Positions 1 to 11,618 of a DNA stretch of 64,000 nucleotides are shown piece by piece. The translations under genes and the position numbers were made by a program. The DNA is from an uncultured Roseovarius sp. (GTDB lineage: Bacteria > Pseudomonadota > Alphaproteobacteria > Rhodobacterales > Rhodobacteraceae): the NCBI RefSeq assembly GCF_947489715.1, contig NZ_CANLER010000005.1, positions 245,756-309,755 on the forward strand, in the 5' to 3' direction. The stretch's first letter is position 1. Every line of letters begins with the position of its first letter. Below the pieces are notes generated by a model. That model did not search any database. It saw only the letters and a program-made list of their open reading frames with translations, and had not been told where the DNA came from.

Positions 1-275
1 GTCAGCAAGACAAAGAGGACACTGATCCCGTCCACACCCATCTTGTATTTCAAGCCCAGAAGCCAATTGCGCTCTTCCACGAACTGGAAACCTGTATCAC
101 TCGGGTCGAACCCGGCCAGGATGAACAATGAAACGACAAAAGTCAGCGAGGTGGCAATCAGCGCTACCCATTTCGCATTGCGCTGTGCCGCCTCATCCTC
201 GCCCCGCAGGAACACTACCAGGATCAGTGCCGCGATGGTGGGGATGAAGGTTGTGATGGAAAGAAGATTATCCAT
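1..275 (-). CDS. nuoM: NADH-quinone oxidoreductase subunit M (partial, N-terminal part)
   Basis: This is the N-terminal end of the antiporter-like membrane subunit of complex I that takes part in proton translocation. About 91 residues are visible before the window edge. The protein begins [13 protein letters not shown], followed by hydrophobic segments and the stretch [16 protein letters not shown], typical of NuoM. The ATG at 275 overlaps the stop codon of nuoL (TAATG), so translation is probably coupled. It is the last visible gene of the minus-strand nuo operon; nuoN would be expected just outside the window. Confidence 0.93.
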   Translation of the reverse strand, partial: MDNLLSITTFIPTIAALILVVFLRGEDEAAQRNAKWVALIATSLTFVVSLFILAGFDPSDTGFQFVEERNWLLGLKYKMGVDGISVLFVLL

Positions 276-2446
276 TATTCAGCCCCTCCGGTGAAACTCA
301 TCCAAGTGACAAGCACCGCAATCCCGATAACCATCGCAAAGGCATAGGTGAAGATGTAACCCGACTGTGCCCGCCCCGCGAGGCGGGTGAAGAAGGGGAT
401 GATGCCCATGGCCACCCCGTTGATCGAGCCGTCGATGACATTGCCATCGCCGCGTTTCCAGAAGAACGAACCAAGCGCCTTGGCCGGGCGAACAAAAATG
501 GCATCGTAAATCTCATCGAAATACCACTTGTTCAGCAGGAAGAGGTAGAGAGGGCGTTGGCTCTCGGCCAGTTTCTTGGGCATCGAAGGGTCCCAGATAT
601 AGAACCAGAGTGCTGTCAGGAACCCGATCAACATAGCGATGAACGGGCTGACCTTGACCCATTTGGGCGCATGGTGCGCATCATCCATCACGTGATTGTC
701 CGGCGCCATGAAGATCGCGCCCTTGGGCGCTTCGCCATGATGCGCCATCGAGGCGGTGGCGTGATCGCCCTCCTCCTCTTTCATGGCGGCGTCACCGTGA
801 CCGTCATCAGTGGCGGCATGGGTATCCTCGGCCGCGGCATGACCGTCATCCGCGGTTGCGGCTTCGCCGTGCTCCGTGGCCTCGTCATGGCCTGTTGCCG
901 CCTCGGCATGATGGGTGGGGATGCCAAAGAACGCATTCACCTGCTCGTGCTTGCCAAAGAAGCTGCCATACCACACCATCCCGGCAAAGACCGAGCCAAG
1001 TGCCAGCACGCCAAGCGGCACCAGCATGGTCATCGGGCTTTCATGGGCGTGATCGTGGGTATGTTTGTCCCCGCGCGGTTTGCCATAGAAAGTCATGAAC
1101 ATCAGACGCCAGCTGTAGAAACTGGTGAAGAGCGCAGCGATGACCAGCATCCAGAAGGCATAGCCCCCCGCCGTTCCCGCATAGGCGCTTTCGATCACCG
1201 CGTCCTTACTGAGGAACCCGGCAAAGCCGATTGTCGTCAGCGGAATACCCACACCGGTAATCGCCAGCGTGCCGATCATCATCGCCCAGAACGTATAGGG
1301 CAGCTTGCTTTTCAGCCCGCCATAGTTCCGCATGTCCTGCTCATGGTGCATCCCGTGGATGACCGACCCGGCGCCCAAAAACAGCATCGCCTTGAAGAAC
1401 GCATGGGTGAAGAGGTGGAACATCGCGACCGAATAGACGCCAACACCGGCTGCCACGAACATGTAGCCCAGCTGCGAACAGGTCGAATAGGCGATCACGC
1501 GTTTGATGTCGTTCTGCACGAGGCCCACGGTGGCCGCGAAAAACGCGGTCGATGCGCCGAGGAAGGTGATGAACATCTTGGCCTCGGGCGCATATTCCAT
1601 CAGCGGCGACATGCGGCAGACAAGGAACACGCCCGCCGTCACCATGGTCGCGGCATGGATCAGCGCCGACACCGGTGTCGGGCCTTCCATCGCGTCGGGC
1701 AGCCAGGTGTGCAGAATGAGCTGTGCCGATTTGCCCATCGCGCCCACGAACAGCAGGAAGGCGATCAGGTTGGCGGCGTTCCAATCGGTCCAGAGGAATG
1801 TCAGCTGCGTCTGCGCCAGCTCGGGTGCGGCGGCAAAGACATCGTCGAACTTGATGCTATCGGTCAGGAAATAGAGCGCCATGATCCCAAGCGCAAAGCC
1901 GAAATCACCGATCCGGTTGACCACGAAGGCCTTGATCGCCGCAGCATTGGCGCTTGGTTTGCGGTAATAGAAGCCGATCAGCAGGTACGAGGCCAGGCCC
2001 ACGCCCTCCCAGCCAAAGAACATCTGCGCCAGGTTATCCGCCGTGACCAGCATCAGCATGGCGAAGGTAAACAGGCTCAGATAGGCAAAGAAACGCGGGC
2101 GATAGCTTTCTTTTTCTTCGTCGAACTGGCTGTCATGCGCCATGTAGCCCATAGAATAAAGGTGCACGAGGGCCGAAACCGTCGTGACCACGATTAGCAT
2201 GATCGCCGTCAGACGATCGAGGCGGATGGCCCAGGCGGTATCCAGCGTGCCCGACTGCACCCAGTCCAGCACGTGAATGTAATGGGTTTCCCCGTCATGG
2301 CCAAGAAACACGATCCAACTGAGCAGCGCACAGAGGAACAACAGGCCAGTGGTCAGCCATTGTGCACCCTTGTCGCCGATGATCCGCCAGCCGAAACCGG
2401 CGATGATGGCCCCGATCAAAGGCGCGAAGAGGATGATTTTTTCCAT
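275..2446 (-). CDS. nuoL: NADH-quinone oxidoreductase subunit L
   Basis: Large antiporter-like proton-pumping membrane subunit of complex I, 723 residues. The conserved core is present: [20 protein letters not shown], the [20 protein letters not shown] region with the channel lysine and histidines, and a C-terminal lateral helix region ending in a last membrane helix. Residues about 512-572 form an unusual hydrophilic insert rich in His (10), Asp, Glu and Ala that is absent from the E. coli protein; the insert accounts for much of the extra length over the usual 610-680 residues. The gene lies 4 bases after nuoK and overlaps the nuoM start. Confidence 0.97.
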   Translation of the reverse strand: MEKIILFAPLIGAIIAGFGWRIIGDKGAQWLTTGLLFLCALLSWIVFLGHDGETHYIHVLDWVQSGTLDTAWAIRLDRLTAIMLIVVTTVSALVHLYSMGYMAHDSQFDEEKESYRPRFFAYLSLFTFAMLMLVTADNLAQMFFGWEGVGLASYLLIGFYYRKPSANAAAIKAFVVNRIGDFGFALGIMALYFLTDSIKFDDVFAAAPELAQTQLTFLWTDWNAANLIAFLLFVGAMGKSAQLILHTWLPDAMEGPTPVSALIHAATMVTAGVFLVCRMSPLMEYAPEAKMFITFLGASTAFFAATVGLVQNDIKRVIAYSTCSQLGYMFVAAGVGVYSVAMFHLFTHAFFKAMLFLGAGSVIHGMHHEQDMRNYGGLKSKLPYTFWAMMIGTLAITGVGIPLTTIGFAGFLSKDAVIESAYAGTAGGYAFWMLVIAALFTSFYSWRLMFMTFYGKPRGDKHTHDHAHESPMTMLVPLGVLALGSVFAGMVWYGSFFGKHEQVNAFFGIPTHHAEAATGHDEATEHGEAATADDGHAAAEDTHAATDDGHGDAAMKEEEGDHATASMAHHGEAPKGAIFMAPDNHVMDDAHHAPKWVKVSPFIAMLIGFLTALWFYIWDPSMPKKLAESQRPLYLFLLNKWYFDEIYDAIFVRPAKALGSFFWKRGDGNVIDGSINGVAMGIIPFFTRLAGRAQSGYIFTYAFAMVIGIAVLVTWMSFTGGAE

Positions 2447-2450
2447 GTCT

Positions 2451-2756
2451 TCAGCCTTTCATCACATTGACATCTTCAACCGCGATCGTGCCGCGATTGC
2501 GGAAGAAGCAGACCAGAATGGCCAGCCCGATCGCCGCCTCGGCCGCCGCCACCGTCAGCACGAAAAGGGTAAAGACCTGCCCCACCAGATCGCCCGCATA
2601 GGACGAGAAGGCCACAAGGTTGATATTGACCGAAAGCAGCATCAGCTCGATCGACATCAGCAGGATGATGACGTTCTTCCGGTTGAGGAAGAGGCCGAAA
2701 ATGCCAATGACGAACAAGGCCGCCGCCACTGTCAGATAATGTTCCAAACCTATCAT
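2451..2756 (-). CDS. nuoK: NADH-quinone oxidoreductase subunit K
   Basis: Small membrane subunit of complex I, 101 residues, the family's usual length. Three hydrophobic helices are visible; the middle one carries the conserved glutamate in [17 protein letters not shown] and the third carries [11 protein letters not shown], both needed for proton transfer in the family. It sits between nuoJ (43 bases upstream) and nuoL (4 bases downstream). Confidence 0.97.
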   Translation of the reverse strand: MIGLEHYLTVAAALFVIGIFGLFLNRKNVIILLMSIELMLLSVNINLVAFSSYAGDLVGQVFTLFVLTVAAAEAAIGLAILVCFFRNRGTIAVEDVNVMKG

Positions 2757-2799
2757 GTCGTCCCTCGGTTCTTATTCTTGGTCGGTTTGCTAGGTGGCG

Positions 2800-3408
2800 T
2801 TACAGCCCCTGCCCCGGTTTTACGTCTTTCAGTTCCATTGCCTTGGCCGGATCGCGATACATCTGCGCCAGCACGTTCTGGCGCTTGATGTCCTGACGAT
2901 GGCGCAGGGTCAGGACAATTGCCCCGATCATCGCTACCAGCAGGATCAGGCCCGCCAGTTGGAAGAGCAGGAAGTATTTATCATAGAGCAGCAGGCCAAG
3001 TGCCGCGGTGTTCTCAACTCCCTCGGCGGGCACGGCGGCACGCGCCGCCTCGGCGCCCTCGGCGGTTTCCCATACGCCGTAGGCCAGGCCGAACTGCATC
3101 AGGAGAACCATGCCGATCAGCAACGCCAGGGGCATGTATTTGGCCATCTCGGCCTTCAACTCGGCAAAGTCCACGTCCAGCATCATCACCACAAAGAGGA
3201 ACAGCACCGCGACCGCGCCCACGTAGACAATGACCAGCAGCATGGCCACGAATTCCGCTCCCAGCAGAACGAACAGTCCCGCCGCACTGATGAAAGACAG
3301 GATCAGCCACAGCACCGAATGCACCGGGTTCCGGCTGATCACGGTGAAAAGCCCGCCCACCAGTACGGAAATCGCAAACAGATAAAAGCATAGCGTTGCG
3401 ATGGTCAT
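2800..3408 (-). CDS. nuoJ: NADH-quinone oxidoreductase subunit J
   Basis: Membrane subunit of complex I, 202 residues with five predicted helices. The start is typical ([20 protein letters not shown], then [20 protein letters not shown]) and the third helix has the flexible glycine-rich [19 protein letters not shown] motif, where the pi-bulge of NuoJ lies. A hydrophilic loop with Glu and Ala separates helices 4 and 5. The ATG overlaps the stop codon of the preceding CMD-family gene (ATGA), so an unrelated protein is translationally coupled to a complex I subunit. Confidence 0.96.
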   Translation of the reverse strand: MTIATLCFYLFAISVLVGGLFTVISRNPVHSVLWLILSFISAAGLFVLLGAEFVAMLLVIVYVGAVAVLFLFVVMMLDVDFAELKAEMAKYMPLALLIGMVLLMQFGLAYGVWETAEGAEAARAAVPAEGVENTAALGLLLYDKYFLLFQLAGLILLVAMIGAIVLTLRHRQDIKRQNVLAQMYRDPAKAMELKDVKPGQGL

Positions 3409-3818
3409 GTCTCTTTTCCCTCTTCCTCGTGCTCGTCCAGCACGCCGCGCGCAATCTCCATCGCGCGGGTCATCGACGGCAGGCCGGCGAACATCGACAT
3501 CATCCCGATGGTCTCGGCAATCTCATCCTTGGTGGCGCCGGCCTCAAGCGCGTGGCGCACGGTCATGCGTATCTGCGTATCGCTCTGCGCACCCAGCATG
3601 GTCAGCCCGGCCAGCGTCAGCAGCAGGCGCGTCTTGGCGTCCAGCCCATCCTTGCTCATCCCCTTGCCAAAGGCCATTTCCATGAATTCCTTGGGCATGG
3701 TCGGCCACAGGTTTTCGAACCCTTTGGGCGAGAAGGATTCCAGCGCAGGGTTCATGGCTTTGGCCATCTCCTGCGCCTGCGCCATCATGGCGGCGAAAGG
3801 GTTGCTGGTGTCACTCAT
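3405..3818 (-). CDS. Carboxymuconolactone decarboxylase (CMD) family protein inside the nuo operon
   Basis: 137 residues. Residues about 50-130 match the CMD/AhpD-like helical fold ([20 protein letters not shown], then [20 protein letters not shown]). The redox CxxC of AhpD is absent, so peroxidase activity is unlikely and the family assignment gives no substrate. A hydrophilic N-terminal segment rich in Met and Ala precedes the domain. It overlaps nuoI upstream and nuoJ downstream by 4 bases each (ATGA both times), so it is fully embedded in the operon. Its role in complex I assembly or in something unrelated cannot be told from sequence. Confidence 0.85.
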   Translation of the reverse strand: MSDTSNPFAAMMAQAQEMAKAMNPALESFSPKGFENLWPTMPKEFMEMAFGKGMSKDGLDAKTRLLLTLAGLTMLGAQSDTQIRMTVRHALEAGATKDEIAETIGMMSMFAGLPSMTRAMEIARGVLDEHEEEGKET

Positions 3819-4309
3819 CTGTAAGGTGCGTCCAGTTCAAGGTTGCGGGCGATCTCGGCTTCCCAGCGTTCGCCATTCTCCAAAAGCTTGGCCTTGTCAT
3901 AGAACAGCTCTTCGCGGGTCTCGGTGGCGAATTCGAAATTCGGGCCTTCGACGATCGCATCCACCGGGCAGGCCTCCTGGCAGAACCCGCAATAGATGCA
4001 TTTGGTCATGTCGATGTCGTAGCGCGTGGTCCGGCGCGATCCGTCATCGCGCGGCTCGGCGTCGATGGTGATGGCCTGCGCGGGGCAGATCGCCTCGCAA
4101 AGCTTGCAGGCAATGCAGCGTTCCTCGCCATTGGGATAGCGGCGCAGCGCGTGCTCACCGCGGAACCGTGGGGAAAGCGGGCCTTTTTCGTGCGGATAGT
4201 TCAGCGTGGCCTTGGGGGCGAAGAAGTATTTCAGCCCCAGCTTGAAGCCGACGAAAAAGTCCTTCAGCAGAAAATAGCCCGCCGCGCGTCCATAATCTAT
4301 ATTCGCCAT
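3815..4309 (-). CDS. nuoI: NADH-quinone oxidoreductase subunit I
   Basis: Ferredoxin-like subunit with two [4Fe-4S] clusters (N6a and N6b) in the peripheral arm, 164 residues. Both cluster motifs are intact: [12 protein letters not shown] and [13 protein letters not shown] chose the ATG at 4309 ([13 protein letters not shown]), which matches the family N-terminus, follows a GAGG ribosome site and avoids running into the methyltransferase gene; a longer frame to 4351 is open. The stop overlaps the CMD gene. Confidence 0.96.
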   Translation of the reverse strand: MANIDYGRAAGYFLLKDFFVGFKLGLKYFFAPKATLNYPHEKGPLSPRFRGEHALRRYPNGEERCIACKLCEAICPAQAITIDAEPRDDGSRRTTRYDIDMTKCIYCGFCQEACPVDAIVEGPNFEFATETREELFYDKAKLLENGERWEAEIARNLELDAPYR

Positions 4310-4313
4310 CGCC

Positions 4314-5081
4314 TCAGCCCCTTGCTTCATCCAGCCGGATTTCTCCGGCATTCCTGTGGCCCTGCCACGTCGCTTCGTAATCGCTCTGCAACGCGTATTG
4401 CGGCAGGTGCGATTCCTTGGTCTTTTCGATCTCGTAGTACAGATACGTGCGCCCCGGCCCGATCTTGTTCTTCAGCCGCAGCCTGTGCCCGGTCAGCGCC
4501 GGGTCTTCAAACACCACGTGATCATAATCCGAAAGCGGTTCAATCGGCAGCGCGCGGCAGTCGATCACGTTGCAATTGCAGGCCCGCTTCCAGAAGGTCC
4601 AGACCAGTTCGGGATTGAACTGGTACATGCCGTGCCCATACCAGCCGTTCAGCCCATTGGCCGAGATGAACCGCCCACCGGGTTTAAGCATGCGGAACAC
4701 GGTTTCCAGCGCATTGGGCACATTGAACACATGTTCGATCGTGCCGCCGTCGAAGATCAGGTCAAACTTCTTTTCCAGCTTCTTGGGCGGCAACTGGTTC
4801 AGGTCGTGGATGATCGACGCTCCCTCGTAATCCGAGAAATCCAGCGTCTCCATCGTGCCAAAGCCCAGCTTGGCCATCAGGGTTTCGGAAAACCCGTCCT
4901 CCTGCAGGAAATCGAACCGCTTGCCGTCAATCCCGTTGCTTTGCAATGACCGTTCATATTCCGCCCGGAACTTCGTCTGAATCCCGAACGACTGACGCCC
5001 AAGCATCAGGGTCCGGCCTTTCGGCTGGAACCGGGTCGAAAGTTCGACCAGTCGATCAAAAAGGACGCAGTCGATCCCCAA
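4314..5081 (-). CDS. SAM-dependent methyltransferase-like protein between nuoH and nuoI
   Basis: 255 residues with a class I methyltransferase pattern: [15 protein letters not shown] (the acidic post-motif region), then [18 protein letters not shown], as in Methyltransf_11/23 proteins. The nucleotide-binding glycine motif is weak ([12 protein letters not shown]). The start is TTG at 5081; it is convincing because AGGAGG (5090-5095, inside the end of nuoH) lies 8 bases upstream and no ATG occurs until residue 26. The gene is 4 bases after nuoH. Substrate unknown; such enzymes are often of surface-polysaccharide type, so its presence in a complex I operon is odd. Confidence 0.8.
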   Translation of the reverse strand: MGIDCVLFDRLVELSTRFQPKGRTLMLGRQSFGIQTKFRAEYERSLQSNGIDGKRFDFLQEDGFSETLMAKLGFGTMETLDFSDYEGASIIHDLNQLPPKKLEKKFDLIFDGGTIEHVFNVPNALETVFRMLKPGGRFISANGLNGWYGHGMYQFNPELVWTFWKRACNCNVIDCRALPIEPLSDYDHVVFEDPALTGHRLRLKNKIGPGRTYLYYEIEKTKESHLPQYALQSDYEATWQGHRNAGEIRLDEARG

Positions 5082-5085
5082 GGGT

Positions 5086-6123
5086 TCAGCCTCCTACGGC
5101 CCAGCGGGCCCATGCACCGCCCAGGACTTCGAATTTTGCCAGGAATGACACGATCACCACCCAACCCAGGCTGAGCGGCAAGAATACTTTCCAGCCGATG
5201 CGCATCAGCTGGTCATAGCGGTAGCGCGGCGTGATTGCCTTAACCATCGCGAAGATAAAGAAGAAGAACGCCATCTTGGAGATCATCCAGAACACACCGT
5301 CCGGCAGTCCGGGAATGGGCGAGAGCCAGCCACCGAAGAACAAGAGCGACGTCAGAGCGCACATCAGGAAAATGGCGATATACTCACCCGCCATGAACAG
5401 CAGGAAGGGTGTCGCCGAATATTCAACCTGATAGCCAGCAACCAGCTCCGATTCCGCCTCCGGAAGGTCAAACGGGGGACGGTTGGTTTCCGCCAGCGCC
5501 GAGATGAAGAACAGGAAAACCATCGGGAAATGCGGCAGCCAATACCAGCTGAAGAAGCCGTAATCGCCATCCTGTGCGGCGACGATATCGCCAAAATTCA
5601 TCGACCCGGTCGAGATGATCACCCCGATGATGATCAGACCGATGCTGACCTCGTAGGAAATCATCTGCGCGGCCGATCTTAACGAGCCCAGGAACGGGTA
5701 TTTCGAGTTTGAGGCCCAGCCGCCCATGATCACGCCATAAACCTCAAGCGAGGAGACAGCGAACACAAACAGGATAGCCACGTTGATATCGCTGAGAACC
5801 CAGCCCTCATTCATCGGAATGACCGCCCAGGCCAGGATCGCCAGAACGAAGCTGGTCAGGGGTGCCAGCATGAAGACGGCCTTGTCGGCGCCGGCCGGGA
5901 TGACCACCTCTTTGACCACGTATTTCAGGGCGTCGGCCACGGATTGCAGCAAACCGAAGGTGCCCACAACGTTCGGGCCGCGCCGCATCTGAACTGCGGC
6001 CCAGATCTTGCGGTCGCCGTAGACCAGAAACAGCAGACTGACCATGACAAAGGCAATGACAGCCAGACATTGCGCTACGATCAGAACCGCGATCCCGAAG
6101 GGGGTTGTAAAGAATTCAGCCAT
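5086..6123 (-). CDS. nuoH: NADH-quinone oxidoreductase subunit H
   Basis: Membrane subunit that forms much of the quinone site at the junction of the two arms of complex I, 345 residues. The sequence has the conserved [20 protein letters not shown] region after helix 1, the acidic E-channel stretch [20 protein letters not shown] and eight or so membrane segments. The C-terminal [18 protein letters not shown] is typical. The gene follows a small lipoprotein gene by 7 bases. Confidence 0.97.
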   Translation of the reverse strand: MAEFFTTPFGIAVLIVAQCLAVIAFVMVSLLFLVYGDRKIWAAVQMRRGPNVVGTFGLLQSVADALKYVVKEVVIPAGADKAVFMLAPLTSFVLAILAWAVIPMNEGWVLSDINVAILFVFAVSSLEVYGVIMGGWASNSKYPFLGSLRSAAQMISYEVSIGLIIIGVIISTGSMNFGDIVAAQDGDYGFFSWYWLPHFPMVFLFFISALAETNRPPFDLPEAESELVAGYQVEYSATPFLLFMAGEYIAIFLMCALTSLLFFGGWLSPIPGLPDGVFWMISKMAFFFFIFAMVKAITPRYRYDQLMRIGWKVFLPLSLGWVVIVSFLAKFEVLGGAWARWAVGG

Positions 6124-6130
6124 CAGGTCC

Positions 6131-6534
6131 TCACACCATCGGTATTCCGTTTTCCGCGCAATGCGCGGCGACGACTTCTGCGTCGATTGTTTTCAGTCCG
6201 CGGGGCAGCGAAGATGAAATCGTATAAACCGCATCACCGCGCCAGATGCCACCCTCTTCGACCACATTAGTGCGCACATGGCGCGCAAATCCGTAGCCCC
6301 GGATCAGTGTATATTGCGCGGCGGCACAAGCCGCATATTGATCCACATCCTCGACCGAGCTTTCGCCGCTCATGGCGACATGGAAATTCACCAGATCACC
6401 GTCCAGAAGCCGCGTATCAATACCCTCGTAGACGGGCGCGGCACGGCTCACTTCATCATTGGTCTGCGTCTCACAGCCTGACAACCCCGCCGCAAGGGCA
6501 AGAACCACCAGGGATATGAGAGCGCGAAACCGCA

Positions 6535-6535
<1 letters not shown>
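6131..6535 (-). CDS. Small lipoprotein between nuoG and nuoH
   Basis: 134 residues with a lipoprotein signal (basic start, hydrophobic core, lipobox LSGC with Cys about residue 21). The mature part has two further cysteines (YAACAAA and AAHCAEN) that could form a disulfide, and no domain I can name. The ATG overlaps the nuoG stop (TAATG). Unidentified reading frames at such places are known from the Paracoccus and Rhodobacter complex I operons; whether it contacts complex I on the periplasmic side is open. Confidence 0.8.
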
Positions 6536-8553
<2,018 letters not shown>

Positions 8554-8559
8554 GCATTC

Positions 8560-8967
8560 TCACCTTGCTCTCAGTACTGCGCCGATCTGGCTGTTCTTCT
8601 GGATTTCCGAACGGCCAAGGACGCAAAGGCTCTCACCATCAAGGCTACTGGCCCCGTTGGCTTCAAAATAACGGTCGCGGCGTTTGCGCATCTCGGCCCT
8701 GTTGTCCCTGTCTTCCGTATAGGTCTTGATTTCCTGGTCACTGTACCCAAGCGACCGGGCGATTTCCTCAGTGCGTCGTATGAACGCCCGTGCCTTGAAG
8801 AAGCGGACCGAAAGGCTTTTGCATTCGCGGTTGATCTTGTCGACCACCGCCGCCACCAGCAGCCGGTTGTTGACTTCTTTCTCGTGATAAAGACCGGATT
8901 GCGCCGAGGCGCTGAACGAGGTCAGGATCAGCGTAAGGCTCAGGGCGATTGTGGGGATCATACGCAT
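8560..8967 (-). CDS. Secreted DUF5333-like protein
   Basis: 135 residues with a signal peptide (MRMIPTIALSLTLILTSFSASA). The mature protein is helical and charged, with ARSLGYSDQEIKTYTEDRDN in the middle and a single-domain appearance. The ATG at 8967 follows AAGGAG at good spacing, so the longer open frame to 9090 is not used. From memory, proteins of this kind between nuoF and nuoG in Rhodobacteraceae are assigned to DUF5333; function unknown. Confidence 0.78.
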   Translation of the reverse strand: MRMIPTIALSLTLILTSFSASAQSGLYHEKEVNNRLLVAAVVDKINRECKSLSVRFFKARAFIRRTEEIARSLGYSDQEIKTYTEDRDNRAEMRKRRDRYFEANGASSLDGESLCVLGRSEIQKNSQIGAVLRAR

Positions 8968-9091
8968 TGGGTGTCTCCTTTGATGCGATACACGGGCATC
9001 GCTTGGGGACGCGACCCGCTCAACGCAAAGGTGGCTTCCCCGCCACCTGATATGCAATAACAGGCAGGGTAACACCTTGATATAAAGCAAT

Positions 9092-9424
9092 TTACTCCCA
9101 TACGCGGCAACGCCCTTTCAGCACCAGATTGCCTTTCGACAGCATCGGTGATCCATCCTTGGCGTCCGGACCGCTTATCCAATCAATGCCGGAATACCCG
9201 AAATTCTCAACGCAGTATTTCACGGCGGCATGACGCCCCGCCTCGCGCGCGCCGTTCAAACCCTGGGCAGTTTTGCGCACGGTCACGACGAACGCCTCCC
9301 GATCGCCCTTTACCTTCTTTGCCTTGGCGGGGAAGTATTTACCGTCAAAGAACACGCGTTGTTCCTTGTCCGTGCATGCGCCAAGCATCAGGGCCGAAAC
9401 CAGCAAGAGCGACAGACCTCTCAT
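9092..9424 (-). CDS. Small lipoprotein
   Basis: 110 residues with a clear lipoprotein signal (MRGLSLLLVSALMLGAC, Cys about residue 17). The mature part contains VFFDGKYFPAKAKKVKGDRE and two cysteines (KYCVEN and GRCRVWE). It resembles short lipoproteins seen across Rhodobacteraceae, but I cannot assign a function. It follows the MAPEG gene after 48 bases and is part of the nuoF-nuoG insert. Confidence 0.75.
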   Translation of the reverse strand: MRGLSLLLVSALMLGACTDKEQRVFFDGKYFPAKAKKVKGDREAFVVTVRKTAQGLNGAREAGRHAAVKYCVENFGYSGIDWISGPDAKDGSPMLSKGNLVLKGRCRVWE

Positions 9425-9472
9425 GCGCCGCGCTCCGATCCGATCTGTTGATATATCTGCACCATACTCACC

Positions 9473-9892
9473 CTACAAAACCGCAAAAATAGCCATGAGC
9501 GCCAGCAAGATACACATCAGCCAGCCCGCCACGTAGGTGAAAGACCGCACGCTCATGTCCGGCTTGCCGATCCCCTTGATGTGGACAAAGGCCAGCACCA
9601 GCCTGCTGACGAAAAAAATCGAGGCGAAAAGGTTCACCCAGAACGGACTGGCTCCTGCCAGAATGGCCGCCGCAACACAGGCCACGAAAAAACCAGTCGT
9701 CTCGGACAGGTTCAAATAGGCGCGGTGCCAGCGATAGACCGAACTGGAATAATCCGCCTCGGGCTGACACCCGGGCGCCAGGCCAAGCGCCGATTTGCGC
9801 ATTGCGGATAGCGGACTGAGGAAAAGGCCAAAAATGGCCGTCCCTGCCATCGCGACAATCGCATGTCCGTATGCTGCGAATTGTTCCATCAT
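9473..9892 (-). CDS. MAPEG-family membrane protein
   Basis: 139 residues with four hydrophobic segments. The pattern YRWHRAYLNLSETTGFFVA followed by NLFASIFFVSRLVLAFVHIKG is that of the MAPEG family (membrane-associated proteins in eicosanoid and glutathione metabolism), where the Arg and the Asn-Glu pair matter for glutathione binding. Starts at 9892 or 9889 (ATG ATG) are possible; the first lies one base past the stop of the zinc-ribbon gene. An upstream GTG at 9910 would overlap that gene. Substrate unknown. Confidence 0.82.
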   Translation of the reverse strand: MMEQFAAYGHAIVAMAGTAIFGLFLSPLSAMRKSALGLAPGCQPEADYSSSVYRWHRAYLNLSETTGFFVACVAAAILAGASPFWVNLFASIFFVSRLVLAFVHIKGIGKPDMSVRSFTYVAGWLMCILLALMAIFAVL

Positions 9893-9893
9893 G

Positions 9894-10088
9894 TTATTCT
9901 GTTGCCCCACTACGAATTCCCAAGACCACGATGGTCATAAACACTACTGCGGCAAAAATAGCCCACCGTTGAACAGAGCTCGAAAAACTCAGAAGGTGGT
10001 AACCGCAACGCCTGCAACCTGCAAAAGCTACATAAGGAACCTTTTCACAGGAGGGGCATTCAAGGCCGATTATGCCGAGCATGCTCAT
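9894..10088 (-). CDS. Zinc-ribbon micro-protein with one membrane helix
   Basis: 64 residues. An N-terminal C-x2-C-x10-C-x2-C zinc-ribbon pattern (CPSCEKVPY, then GCRRCGYH) is followed by one hydrophobic helix ([17 protein letters not shown]). The ATG overlaps the nuoF stop (ATGA) and the stop is one base from the MAPEG start, so it is tightly packed in the operon, which supports it being real. No function known to me. Confidence 0.68.
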   Translation of the reverse strand: MSMLGIIGLECPSCEKVPYVAFAGCRRCGYHLLSFSSSVQRWAIFAAVVFMTIVVLGIRSGATE

Positions 10089-11380
10089 TCCGCCGCCACG
10101 GCGCTGACGGCGCCGGTTCGTTTTGCCTTGATGCGATCTTCGATTTCATCGCGGAAATTGCGGATAAGGCCCTGGATCGGCCAGGCCGCTGCGTCACCGA
10201 GCGCACAAATGGTATGGCCCTCGACCTGCTTTGTCACGTCCAACAGCATGTCGATCTCTTCCGGTTCGGCATCACCCTGCACCAGACGATCCATCACCCG
10301 CATCATCCAACCTGTCCCCTCGCGGCAGGGCGTGCATTGGCCACAGCTTTCGTGCTTGTAGAATTTCGACAAGCGCCAGATCGCCTTGATGATATCGGTG
10401 GAATTATCCATCACGATCACCGCCGCCGTTCCCAGCCCCGAGCGTTGTTCGCGAAGGTAGTCGAAATCCATGATCGCCTCGCGCATATGCTCACCACGGA
10501 TACAGGGCACCGACGATCCGCCCGGGATCACCGCCTTGAGGTTATCCCAACCGCCCCGGATACCGCCGCAATGCTTGTCGATCAGTTCCTCGAAGGTGAT
10601 CGACATCGCCTCTTCGACGACACAGGGGTTATTCACGTGGCCCGAGATCGCAAACAGCTTGGTGCCGGCATTGTTCGCGCGGCCAAAACTTGCAAACCAG
10701 TCCGGCCCGCGCCGCAGGATTGTGGGCACAACCGCAATGGATTCGACATTGTTCACCGTGGTCGGGCAACCATAAAGTCCGGCACCGGCCGGAAACGGTG
10801 GCTTCATCCGAGGCATGCCCTTCTTGCCCTCAAGACTTTCCAGCAGCGCGGTTTCCTCGCCACAGATATAGGCCCCCGCGCCATGCGCCAGATAAAGGTC
10901 GAAATCATAGCCGGATTTACAGGCATTCTTGCCGATCAGACCGGCCTCATAGGCCTCGTCAATCGCGGCCTGAAGCGCCTCTTTCTCCCGAATATATTCG
11001 CCACGGATGTAGATGTAGCAGGCATGCGCATTCATCGCGAAACTGGCGATCAGGCAGCCTTCGACCAGCGTATGCGGATCGTGGCGCATGATCTCGCGGT
11101 CCTTGCAGGTGCCGGGTTCGGATTCGTCGGCATTGACCACCAGATAGGACGGGCGACCGTCGCTTTCCTTGGGCATGAACGACCATTTCAATCCGGTCGG
11201 AAAGCCCGCGCCGCCACGTCCACGCAGCCCGCTGCCCTTCATCTGATCGACAATCCAGTCGCGCCCGTTTTGCAGGATCTTTGCGGTCCCATCCCAATGG
11301 CCCCGCGCCTGCGCGCCCTTCAGCGTGCGATCATGCATCCCGTAGAGATTGGTAAAGATACGGTCCTGGTCGTTCAGCAT
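10085..11380 (-). CDS. nuoF: NADH-quinone oxidoreductase subunit F
   Basis: NADH-binding flavoprotein subunit of complex I, 431 residues. It carries FMN and the N3 [4Fe-4S] cluster. The FMN/NADH glycine-rich motif [17 protein letters not shown] is at about residue 55, and the cluster motif [12 protein letters not shown] plus the distal Cys of [13 protein letters not shown] lie in the C-terminal third. It oxidises NADH and passes electrons to NuoE and NuoG. Confidence 0.97.
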   Translation of the reverse strand: MLNDQDRIFTNLYGMHDRTLKGAQARGHWDGTAKILQNGRDWIVDQMKGSGLRGRGGAGFPTGLKWSFMPKESDGRPSYLVVNADESEPGTCKDREIMRHDPHTLVEGCLIASFAMNAHACYIYIRGEYIREKEALQAAIDEAYEAGLIGKNACKSGYDFDLYLAHGAGAYICGEETALLESLEGKKGMPRMKPPFPAGAGLYGCPTTVNNVESIAVVPTILRRGPDWFASFGRANNAGTKLFAISGHVNNPCVVEEAMSITFEELIDKHCGGIRGGWDNLKAVIPGGSSVPCIRGEHMREAIMDFDYLREQRSGLGTAAVIVMDNSTDIIKAIWRLSKFYKHESCGQCTPCREGTGWMMRVMDRLVQGDAEPEEIDMLLDVTKQVEGHTICALGDAAAWPIQGLIRNFRDEIEDRIKAKRTGAVSAVAAE

Positions 11381-11386
11381 CCGTGA

Positions 11387-11605
11387 CTACCCCTGATTAT
11401 CCTGACGCGCGCGCCAGATTTGAAAGATCATCCACAAGGCCCAGATGAACCCTGCCAAGGCGATAAGATCGAGAAGCGCCCGTGTGCGGTTGTCCAGCCC
11501 AAGCTGCCCGCCCACGAATGAGGCAACGACCCAGAAAACCGCCGTCCCGGCGATCACCAGAGCGGCCTGCCGCCCCTTTCTGCTTTCGTCCTCTTTGCCA
11601 CCCAT
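11387..11605 (-). CDS. DUF5337-like two-helix membrane protein
   Basis: 72 residues, with a charged N-terminus and two hydrophobic helices (ALVIAGTAVFWVVASFVGG and ALLDLIALAGFIWALWMIF), between nuoE and nuoF. I take the ATG at 11605; a GTG directly before it (11608) is also open. Small membrane proteins at this place recur in Rhodobacteraceae nuo operons and are, from memory, called DUF5337. Function unknown. Confidence 0.7.
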   Translation of the reverse strand: MGGKEDESRKGRQAALVIAGTAVFWVVASFVGGQLGLDNRTRALLDLIALAGFIWALWMIFQIWRARQDNQG

Positions 11606-11618
11606 CACTCATCATCCG

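Noticed and set aside
557..2197. A 546-codon open frame on the plus strand opposite nuoL
   Set aside because: It is antisense to a certain gene, has an unnatural His/Arg/Gln-rich composition and no ribosome site; GC-rich third positions keep such frames open.
9077..9090. FNR-like sequence TTGAT-ATAA-AGCAA
   Set aside because: One half-site deviates at two positions, and it lies inside the nuo operon between passenger genes, where no promoter is expected.
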